Source: Bolinopsis microptera | Lineage: Eukaryota; Ctenophora; Tentaculata; Lobata; Bolinopsidae | NCBI RefSeq assembly: GCF_026151205.1 | Contig: NC_087077.1 | Coordinates: forward strand, 2,358,001-2,422,000 | Length of the DNA stretch: 64,000 nucleotides | Direction: 5' to 3' | Shown here: positions 23,241 through 33,332 of the stretch, piece by piece | Layout: each line of letters opens with the position of its first letter | Position numbering within the stretch: the stretch's first letter is position 1 | Program-made: the position numbers and the translations under genes | Notes under the pieces: model-generated | Told to the model about the DNA's origin: nothing | The model's database searches: none | Seen by the model: the letters and a program-made list of their open reading frames with translations, nothing else

Positions 23241-23349
23241 TAGCTCGAAAGTGATCTCGAACGATCATTCCCCGTTCAATTTTGGCCGTAGAACATCAAC
23301 TTAGTACGTATAATGTAGTACAGAATTAAGAAAGTTAGACATATTTCAT

Positions 23350-24836
23350 AGCTTATCAAATTGATTAGCTTTCGGTGGGGATATAACATTCGCCTTAAGA
23401 ATACTATATATAATTACTTATCAAAATCTGACTGCAATTTATGTAATAAATTACTATTAGTCCATTAGCTGCAATTAGACATTTCCTTGACCATTGTTAA
23501 TGATCTGGCCCGGTGCGCGCTACTTCGTAGCTCGTGCCATAACATTTCGAGTAGGGGGTGCACGATAAAAATAAACTTGCTCGGATTTTAAAAATTTTTG
23601 TACCACTGTTTTCTAAAGCATAGAGACTGTGAGAATTTTCACAATACCAAATTTGTCATACCTTTTTGGAAAGATCAGTGAGTTTCGCCTAAGTGCCATA
23701 TTGCTACACGTTGTATACCTCTCGTGCACGCGAAGCGTGCACGCCGGCCGGCCGCGCGCGCTTCGTGCGCGCTCAAAAGGGGTTACAGCGTGTGTCAAGT
23801 GCCATATTTGATGGTGCGCGGCTTTTGGAGCAAAAGTAACTGTAAAAGTCGCGAAATTTGACCAAATTCGTCCAAATTTGACCATTTTTGTCGCGGTCGT
23901 ATTATTCGGATATATCTCCAGTTCCTTAAATGAGATCATTCTGGAAATTGGCGACGACCTTTCAATAGGGCTTTCACAACTGTCCGAAAAATTTGGTGGA
24001 TATCGGAGTTGACATAGTAATCAAAATGGGGCAAAATACGCTGCTTTTAGTAGGGGGTGCACCATAAAAATAAACTTGTTCGGATTTTAAAAATTTTTGT
24101 ACCATTGTTTTCTAAAGACTGTGAGAATTTTCACAATACCAAATTTGTTATATCTTTTTGGAAAGATCAGTGAGTTTCGCTTAGGTGCCATATTTGATGG
24201 TGCGCGGCTTTTGGAGCAAAATTAGCTGTAAAAGTCGCGTAATTTGACCTAATTTGACCAAATTTGTTGATTTTTGTCGTATTATTTGGATATATCTTCA
24301 GTTCCTTGAATGGTATCATTCTGAAAATTGGCGACGAACTTCCAATAGGGCTTTTACAACTGTCCGAAAAATTTGGTGGATATCGGAGTTGATATAATGA
24401 TCAAAATGGGGCAAAATACGCTGCTTTTAGCTGTAACATGATGTCTGATGGTTGGATATGCTTTAAACTTTTCGGACACCTTCCTTGTAAGTCTATGAGT
24501 AAGCTTACCAATTTTTATTGCAATCGGAGGTCGGGAAGGATACTTAATATTTATTTGTTTGAAGAAAATTGTGCTGGCCGAAATTAGCGCTAAAAAACCA
24601 TCCTACAGTCGGCACGCGCGGCTCACTGTCGATGGCGCACTACCTACTACTAGACTAGCAAACTATGTAAAAAAATTGCAATCAAATGCGCAGGTTTCTA
24701 GCTTATCAAATTGATGAGCTTTCGGTGGGGATATAACCTTCGCCTTAAGAATACTATACATAATTACTTATCAAAATCTGACTGCAATTTATGTAATAAA
24801 TTACTACTAGTCCATTAGCTGCAATTGGACATTTCC
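23350..24836. repeat. 137-bp direct repeats flanking 1.2 kb
   Basis: The segments 23350-23486 and 24700-24836 are nearly identical (few substitutions) and in the same orientation, starting AGCTTATCAAATTGAT and ending CATTTCC. They bracket the tandem duplication at 23550-24430. They could be the ends of an unclassified element or the product of a larger segmental duplication. No LTR signature (TG...CA) is evident. Confidence 0.65.
23550..24430. repeat. Tandem duplication (~0.4-0.5 kb units), first copy with a 106-bp insertion
   Basis: Unit A (23550-24048) and unit B (24049-24430) share long near-identical stretches, starting AGTAGGGGGTGCAC and ending GGGGCAAAATACGCTGCTTT. Unit A carries an extra GC-rich 106-bp segment (23703-23808) bounded by the direct repeat AAGTGCCATATT. 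Neither unit codes for a recognisable protein. Confidence 0.65.
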
Positions 24837-25484
24837 ATCCGCCATTCAAGGCAGACTTGTAGCTTGTGATATGAATTGTAACGGTCATCACTATAACATT
24901 TATAATAATTATACTGTATAGAAGTAAAAGTAGCTGTAAACGACGAATGACATTTGAACTGATCCTTTATTTCAAAAATAAAGCCACATTTTTTCAATAG
25001 TTGCTAAGAAGGAGTTAAAAATCATATGACAGTAACAAACTAAATAACGTCAATTTGACAAAAGTTCGAATTTAAGAAGTGAGCGCCACTTCTCGTTAAA
25101 ACTCCTCGGTAAAACATTCCCCGAGCTTTTTCTGCAGTCAGCTCTAATATATTTCAAATGTGTGAGTGCCCAATGAAACATTCGCATCGACACTAAAGTC
25201 TAAAATTACAACGTGAAACTGAAATGGATAAAAATAATTTTGTTAGACGAAACTTTTCTCCAGCCCACAATGAGGGATAATAGAGAATGTACAAGATCCC
25301 AACATCGTTCACAAATCAAAAATCTGATTTTATTACAAATTATTGCAAAAAATGCACAATTAGCGCAATGACTAAATTTTAAACCTAAAAAAGGGCGTGA
25401 TATTCAATTAGAAATTGCGACCCAGTGTCCGCACTGCACTATTTTATGCATATCAATGAATGTATGTATAATTAATATAAGATA
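24837..25484. other. LENG8 3' flank, no gene seen
   Basis: AT-rich; presumably includes the LENG8 3' untranslated region on the minus strand. No coding pattern. Confidence 0.5.
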
Positions 25485-28400
25485 TCACAGCTCAATCGTA
25501 GTTTTCTTGCAATCCACGTTGGTCTTATTAGGATTAGTGTACACAACCTTCAGATCATCCAAGTAGACCAGGGCTGTTTGAATATCCGGATATCCCAATA
25601 ACCCTGCTATTTTCTGTACCGAGACAGAAGGTTTGTACGCTTTAAGCAGCACTTTCATACTAAGGTTCCGTTCTCTTTGCACGTAACTGTCCATCAAATA
25701 GCCACTCATCTTCGGGGCATCAAGATATAACTTAAAGAACTGGCAATAGTTCCTAGAGCACCAAGCATTGAAAACATTCACCGCAAATTTTACATCGTCG
25801 TCAGACTTCTGGACTTGAGTCAATTGGGCAATGAGCTTCATGGCATCAGAGTTGTTGTTGATGTAGATATAATACAAGATACGGTAACAGAGGAACTCCC
25901 GGGGGTTGCCCACGGAGCTGTTATTCTCGTACATTTCGATTAGCCGTGTTTGGCACTGGTTGTATTCTGTTGTGTCCAGTTTCTCCATCGCTATCCGGGC
26001 GTGGCACTCGTACACCTTCACAGCAAACGCGTTGTTTATGTTCTGAATCTGGGGGAGGGGTAGAGTTTTAACTATGTCAAGGAATGTTGGTTATTTCCAA
26101 GACAATTTGTCCATCACAACTGCAACTGTTTTAAGACATTGTTTAAGTAAAAACAGGCAAAAGTTTTCGATGTAACTCACGATTAAATCCTGGCGAATAC
26201 TTTTGAGCTGCTCGCAAACAAAGGAATAGTTCTGCTCCTTCTTCCACTTGTTCATGATGTGAGACAGAGATTTAACAAGGATGGGTTCAGGGCGAACTTG
26301 GTCGGGAGACGGAGCCTGGAATAAAAAGATAAAGTAAAATAATAATAACAATACAAGGTTAATTTTCACGATTGAAAACGGTAATAAAAAATACATTAGC
26401 TTAGGGCGGAAAAATCCACAATATCTCTGTTCATTATTTGAAGGGAATTAGGAAGAATTTAAACATCTAACGGGAAACTTACGCAGGTAAGACGAAGATA
26501 GGGTTTCTCCAGCGATGTCATGGTTCCCACTAAATGCGTGTCTGAGAAATGAAGATCTTCACCCTGTACGAACAAATGTTATCATCTTTATAACCAAAAG
26601 CTAAAAACTTTCAAGGACATAACAATAAATTTGTATAATAGGGTACTTTGACAAAATTGGCCACAAGATACCGAAAAAATAAACTCACCCCTCGTTTGAT
26701 AGCAGATTCCATCAGCGTGGAGATAGTGTCACTAGCTCCCATAGATATTTCCTTCTTAAACCTATTGGCACGCCCCTCCTTCTTCTCAACTGTATCAAAC
26801 ATTATATTTCCAATACAACTGCTTCCATCTTGCTTTTGTTTCTGTTGTTGTTGGTTTTGACCACGGCCACGGCCCCTGCCTCGACCTCGACCACGTCCAG
26901 CAGCACCTCGACCTCTAGGGCTATTTTGTGGACTGTTCTCACCACTGAGAGATTGGTTAACATGGCTTTTTCATTTGAATGGTATGTCAAATAGTTGCAC
27001 TTGAAAAGTACAACCTATGAATAACAATCTTATTATTAAAGTAATTATAAAAATTACCCATTAAAATAATCTCTTTGTTGCTGGTACTTACAGTCCTGAA
27101 AAAGAGTTGATCCTTTCCCCCTGAGGTCTATCTCTACCAGGAGCCGGGGAGTTCTTCTGTTCGCCATCATCTCCAGGCTTGAACATTGCTTCTGAGGAAA
27201 ACACTCGTTAAAATGGAATTCAATTGTGCTATTCTGCCTCATGGAGTTACCATAGGTCTACAGCGTATTTGTTGGTACTTGGTAGAAAAGGCTAGCCACA
27301 ACACATTTAGGGGGGGGGGGGCGGGGCACATTTAATGATGACGCCGATTTTGGGTTAAGTTTCAAAATTAAACAATAGATTACTCTTTGGATTGGCGTGA
27401 GTTTCTTCTGCCATATTTAAATGCACCGAAAGAAAATGTATGTCAAACATGGCAGTAGAACTAACAAAAAAACATATGTTTTAAAAAAACATATGTTTTA
27501 AAAAACATAAGCTTGCTCAAAACACAGGTCAGCAGGATTGACTTAAAAAGACGTGACAGCATTTAAACTGGCATTACAAGTAAAAGCTTAATGCAGTAAT
27601 GCATTGTGAAACAAAGATCGCATATTATGTAATTGGCATAAGAAAAAAAAATTATCCAAATTCGTCAATTTTAAAACACTGCCAATGGTAGACAGTTTGA
27701 CAAGACGGGTGTATAATTTTAGTACATACTCATGATTATATTTGAACATTTCTAAATATAAAATCCTTAGTTAATTTGGAAAATTCGTTCCATTAACTGC
27801 ATATAACATACATAGAATTAGAAGTGTATAATATTTAGCTGTACAATAATATGTGAAATGGAAGGTGAACTCACTTCGCAGTCCGCGGCCCCTGTCCATC
27901 ATTTTAGCGTTTGGCTGGAAAGAGGGGAACTCCTCAGATTGGGACATATAACTCTCTTTGATGTTCTGTGCTAGCATGTGCTGTCTCTGTAACTCCGGGT
28001 TCTGAAACATTTGGCTAAATAAGTAAATATTTTGGCGGTTTTTAAGGCTAGGTGTAGCGAGGAAAGCTACCAGACTTAAAAAATAGAAATCAACTCTTGA
28101 TATTATACTTCAGCTACAGGACTGAGGGGGGGGGGGGGTGACATGTCCGCCAACGTGACACCCCCCCCCCCCCGGACTGAGGGGTATCTCTTTATTAAAC
28201 TCTCTAAGCTTTGAAAATCTAAAAATCTAAATTAATTCAGTCATCAGCTATGAAATCTTTCGTACATCACTAACCCGTTGCAGAGCATTTTGTCGGGGCT
28301 GGAATTTAGTCTTTCCCTTCAAAGAGAAGCCAACCTTTTGGGGGGATTGGCTGTTGCTGTTATAGTTGGTGTTGTTGTTGTTGTTATTGTTGTTGTTATT

Positions 28401-31400
28401 GAAACTCTTGTTACCGTTAAAACTGGTGTTGCCGTTGAAGTTGCTGCTGTTATTGCTAACTGATCCACTGAAAATAGACCACGTAAAACTTCATAATTAA
28501 ACTGGTAAAGAGAGATTGGCAATATTAAGCTTTCAGGTGATTGGCACTTTAAAAACCCTACAGAGTGGACCGATTTGAAGTTGGTCTATGCTACCCTCAG
28601 CTTTTTTGGAGAGCCAAATTTCTTTTTATCAAACTTGTAAAAAAAATTCCACCGAAAAAGTGCAAAACTTACAAGGGCGTTGCCTCGTTAGACCAATCAG
28701 TATTCCAGATAAAGCCCCCGTCAGTCTCACTTGTCTTCAACCTGTTCTTCAAGAAGACTTCAGCCGCATCCTTTTCTTGATCTGTAGTACAGCTCGCAAA
28801 ACATCTGGTCACATAATCACGCAGAGATTTGGGCCAGTCATCCGGGTTTGCTCCTTTAGGCCTGCCTGCTGCAAGAGAAATGGGTTTAATTTAGGGCATT
28901 TTAAGGTGACAAGTGCCTATGGTAGATGCTAAAAAACAGCTCATATCTATATAATACAAATGTTTGAGAGAAGCAATTGGACTGAAACATGATTAGGACC
29001 CTTCACATTATCAGATCAGAGCAAACTTACTCGGAGTGAAAGTGGGTGGAGGTGTCTCTGCACCAATGTTAGCTTGAGTTCCACCTCCCCTGTTCTGTAA
29101 ACCACCCGTATCAGCTCCAGTTTGCTCTGTTTCGTCCTGTCCCTCCTTGCTGTAATTTCTCCAATCATCTCCGGACTGTTTAACTGGTTTTCCCTCCAGT
29201 CCACCACGTGGGGGCCCACTATCTCGTCCTCTACTGTTACCTCCTCTCGTGTGATCTGGTTCTCCTCTTTCAGGGTCAAGAGCGTTGAAATTTGGTTCTT
29301 TTCTGCTGCTTTCAGGATCTCGGTTGTTGAAATCCTGGAGTCCGTCTGTTTTTGTCAGGGTCCCGGTCGAAGTCGGGACCACGTGATCTGCTGTTTTCAG
29401 TGTCTCGGTATTTTGGGTCAGGTTCCCGGCGATCGTAATCGGAGCCACGGTTCGCTGTTCGAGGGTAAAAATCATCCCGACCTGAAGATGGGGGAAATTA
29501 TTAGCAAGAAAATAAGAGTTAATGCTTCTGTGTAAAACCTTGTACCTATAATGTATATTGTGTTTCTACGTTCATTTTTATACTTCTGAGAACTTTAAGA
29601 TTAAGATCACAAAATTGTATAAGAATAAAGCTCCACCTCGATTTCTATCACCAAGTCGCGTTCTAGGACTAAATCCAGGGGGAGGCCCTCTGTCTGATCT
29701 CTGCTCCCCTTCTCCCCACTCTCTTCCCTTATAGTTGTCGGTTCGAGGGTGGTCCGATCTGGAGAACTCTGTTCTCGGGCGTTCAGAAGATCTTGAGTGA
29801 TCTGGTCTTGGATGTTCTGACTTTGGGTAGGACGATTTGCTTGGAGATTGGCGCTCTTTGTCTGAAATGTAAGGTTGTTAAGATCAGCTAACTTTAAATT
29901 CTATACATTACTATGTCACGTTGTCATAACACCGCTTATCTTTTCCTACATATACTGAAATTCTAACATTGAAAGTAATTGAACGAAAAAGTCTCACCAT
30001 CGAAGCGACTATTCACGGAAGAAGATCGGTCATTCCTGGGATTCGGTTCTGGAAATGGTCTTTTGTTGTTGGTGGAACCTAGCGGGGATTCAAAATTAAC
30101 TCTAATAATAATTTTACCAAGCATCTTGATCTGAAATTAACATTGTAATAAAATCTTACCTGGACGTAGTGAATGAATCCATAGATGATGGGTGACCTCT
30201 TCTGTTTAGTATACATGAATAGAATATTGGAATATACCAAATAAAATGCTATTAGGAGGCGAGTTGGGTCCAAGCGATCTTATTATTAGGAACGCTTCCA
30301 TTATCATCCACATAACCAGCTTGCATTCCCACTCTTCCCAGTTCCCCTCTCGTCTTACAGACCAGACCACAGTGATCACTAAGCTTTTATCAATCTTTGA
30401 CATCGTCGTAACAGGAATGATTCTTTCAGGGTTGAATTAGTCGTTCTCCAGGGTTGAAATCTTCATCGAAATTATTGTACTGTTAGCAAAATTGTTAACT
30501 CCTGGTAAATTGGACGTTGGAAATTTTTTATAAATTGTACTCACGCCTTGAACTTTAGCCATTATACTCACTGGACTTCATCCACCTCGTAATTGGAAAA
30601 TAACATATTGAGAGAGGGGTTGGAGCCGAGCAATGTGATAAGGCACGCATTATCATCGACAATTACAGGTTGCGTTTCAAGTTCTCCACTTCTTCAAGCA
30701 CGTTTCGCACTAACACATAAGCTTTTATCAATCTTTGGCATCATCGTCACAGGGGAAATTCTTCCAGGGTTGAAATCGTTCTCGATCTATCTTCATTGAA
30801 ATTATTGTAAAATTGATAACTCCTGGTAAATTGGACGTTGGAAACTTTTATAAATTGTACTCACGCCTTGAACTTTATCCTTTATACTCACTGGACTGCA
30901 TTCAATTTGCTAGGAATATACGTCTTTAGTCTTCTAAACGTTGTAGACCGGTAGACTTAGCTTCAGCAACATCATCATCGTTCTGTATTTTAACTAGTTA
31001 TACGGAGTTTAGGAGAAGAAATTTTAAGGATTACTTTCAGGAGATATTTGAAGGCTTTATCGGCAACTACAGGTCTTGTTGATCTTGTTGACCCGGATGG
31101 AGCCGGTGATTCTAATGACCAATTCCAGGTCTTTCTATTTTCTTTGACTGATCCTCGCTCGTCTCGTTCTTAGCCCAGGTTAAACTGAAAGCCTAATTGT
31201 GATGAGCTGCATACAGCTCATATTCGACCTGTTTCACAGGTTAAAGGGATTCCATATATTGCAACTTGTACTAGAAACTGACACCAGAAAACCCTCTGAA
31301 TAAAATTATGTTTCTAATATTTGGAACTGGGCCCCTAGCATTTGTCTTTGCTTAATATGGGGCAATATTTGCTGGATACTGCATACAGCATAACGGCACC

Positions 31401-32845
31401 GAACAGAGACTTCATTACGTCATAACCGGTGTGTTGACTACAGCAGGCCAACCGTGGAATACGGTTATTATCACTTCTGTTGCAAGTTATGCTCGTCATC
31501 CAAAAAACAGCTTTGCTCAATCGTTTGGACGAATATTTAACACATTAAGGAGATTTTGATCGATGATTGCTCCATCCAAAAATATAGAATCTTGTCATTC
31601 AGGGCCTTCACTCTTCAGTCGGCACTATCACACTATTATGTATTGAAGAGGTAAGCCAACGAAACTCGGACACTGAGATCACATTAAAAAAACACATGCC
31701 AGAGCACATTTTACTTGCTAATAGTAGAGACCATTCACAAATTCACATGTTACGTCAGCAATATTTTGCCCATAACAAGACCCCACCCTCTATTTAAGCA
31801 ATTGTACACTTAATTACTCTGTAGTTATATTATCGGGCAGAATTTCGTAACCCCCTCTCCAATGATGCTGACGTAATATGTGAACCTGTCTTTAGTGATA
31901 CAAATCCTCACAGCGTATGTGAACCAGCTGATCATATTGTCTAACAAAGAATGAGTTGTGAATTGTGGTTCATGTCAGAACATGTTGGAATGGGTGAGGT
32001 TTTTACGTGCGCTAAATTGGGATAAATTAGTTTTTGGTAGTTTATTTTAGGATCGTTACCAGTTCTATCATCAGATGTTTCGCTTTGTTTACCGCTCACA
32101 ACTTGGGCGAAAGTCCGAGTAACAGTAGCACCGGAGCTCCAAGCGGTGCTGGTATCCCAAGACGTGGTATCTGTGCTGCTGTCGTAATATCCGCACTTGT
32201 CTTTGGGTTTAGCACTGGTTTTAGCAGTGGTGGATAATGTTGGAATACTGCCAGGGGGCGGGGGAGGTAAATCAGTTGGCAGAGCCTCAGTGTGGTCGGA
32301 AGAGGTTTTAGCGCGTTTAGGGGAGGGTTGAGCAGCATCCGAAGGAGCACCAGGGGGAGGCGGTGGTACGTCTTCTTCAGGGGGAGGAGGAGGGGGAGGT
32401 TGGGAGGGAGGTGGAGGTTGGAATGATGGTGCTACTGTCCATGTTCCGTCAGCACCCCAGGCTCCATAAGCAGCTGCTGTTGCTGCTGCGGCAAAATACT
32501 GAGAGGGATCTTGTCCGTAAGAGTAATTGCCATAGTAACCAGCTGCTGTCGCCCAGTAGTTAGGATCGCTGAAGATATACACAATATTAAGTTTGTAAAA
32601 CGTAAAAGAGAAGCTGTACATGTGTAGGATGTTGAAAGGACGGAAACCGTTTGCAAACAGTGTTGAAATGGAAATCAGAGTATAAATACAACAATTATTG
32701 ACCGTCTATCAATAAAACCAAGGCCTACTTATACCTAGTAAATGAAAAGTTACACGACTGCAGGAAATAACTCACTTGTTCTGATCCTGTAAAATCCATG
32801 TTCCTCGCTCTTCAAGGATATAGTAGTCTCGTCTGGCGGGAACAC
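25485..32845 (-). CDS. LENG8: LENG8-like SAC3/GANP-domain protein, at least 14 exons
   Basis: Putative nuclear mRNA-processing/export protein. Exons (minus strand): 32845-32776, 32568-32093, 30201-30160, 30078-29998, 29861-29637, 29481-29031, 28868-28673, 28467-28275, 28001-27875, 27191-27092, 26944-26689, 26563-26483, 26315-26181, 26048-25485. Together they code for about 1000 residues. The N-terminus has Tyr/Ala-rich (YWATAAGYYGNYSYG) and Pro-rich tracts. The middle is Arg/Ser/Asp-rich, followed by DDWPKSLRDYVTRCF, Asn-rich and RGRGRGRG tracts. The C-terminal SAC3 domain includes EQLKSIRQDL, VKVYECHARIAMEKLDTTEY, EFLCYRILYYIY and MSGYLMDSYVQRERNLSMK. In exon 29481-29031 the frame changes by +1 near 29312-29400; an AAAAA run at about 29353 is the likely spot. 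The true start exon is not resolved. Confidence 0.88.
28126..28173. repeat. G13 ... C13 foldback between duplicated flanks
   Basis: Thirteen G, a 22-nt spacer that begins and ends with TGACA, and thirteen C, all inside a LENG8 intron. The flanks GGACTGAGGGG occur on both sides in direct orientation. The structure could form a hairpin and is a hotspot for sequencing error. Confidence 0.6.
30241..30910. repeat. Degenerate ~330-bp tandem duplication in a LENG8 intron
   Basis: Shared landmarks occur in the same order in both halves: AAGCTTTTATCAATCTTTG (30381 and 30720), AACTCCTGGTAAATTGGACG (about 30498 and 30821), ACTCACGCCTTGAACTTTA (about 30540 and 30862) and TATACTCACTGGACT. Divergence is substantial. 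No coding function seen. Confidence 0.6.
30911..32092. other. Large LENG8 intron, no further exon recognised
   Basis: The intron between LENG8 exons 32568-32093 and 30201-30160 continues through here. I find no additional splice-bounded coding sequence and no mobile-element ends. Confidence 0.45.
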
Positions 32846-33332
32846 CTTACATCCTAACAGAAGATTATAATCAGGATAATTTTATAATACCAAACAATCG
32901 TCAAGCAGACAAAGTTCCAGACGTTAACTTGATTAAAGCTTTATTCAAAAAGGAGAGCAGCGGTTTGTCTCCGTGACGACAGGTAATATAAAACAATGAC
33001 TGTGATCGAACTAAGAAGAGTGTATCATATCACAAGTGTCACCGTATTATATTTGCGGGCTGAATATTAAAAGCCGCGCACAGCAAATGCGCAAATTGTG
33101 TGCTCGTCACTTAATAATTTTGCAAGTAATAAGCGATGTGCCCCACGGTAGAACGTTTTGTCTTCTGTGTGGCTTACTCAATAACGGAGAGATTCAAGAA
33201 ACATATGAAATGAAAGTGAAATAGTAAACACATATGAACAAAATTTTGAAATAACATCATAAAACACAGAAATTTTTGGCGCAGCAAGCAAAGTTCAGGT
33301 TAATACCACACTTAAATGTTAATTAAAACGTG
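32846..33332. other. Spacer between LENG8 and the upstream finger gene
   Basis: About 490 bp that should hold the LENG8 5' end and the 3' untranslated region of the finger gene. On the minus strand a 3' splice site (TTCTGTTAG) is followed by G and then ATG TAA, in the frame of the first LENG8 exon. No other coding exon is visible. Confidence 0.45.

Noticed and set aside
23350-24836. 137-bp direct repeats as LTRs of a short retrotransposon
   Set aside because: No TG...CA ends, primer-binding site or polypurine tract seen, and the interior is itself a tandem duplication without coding sequence.
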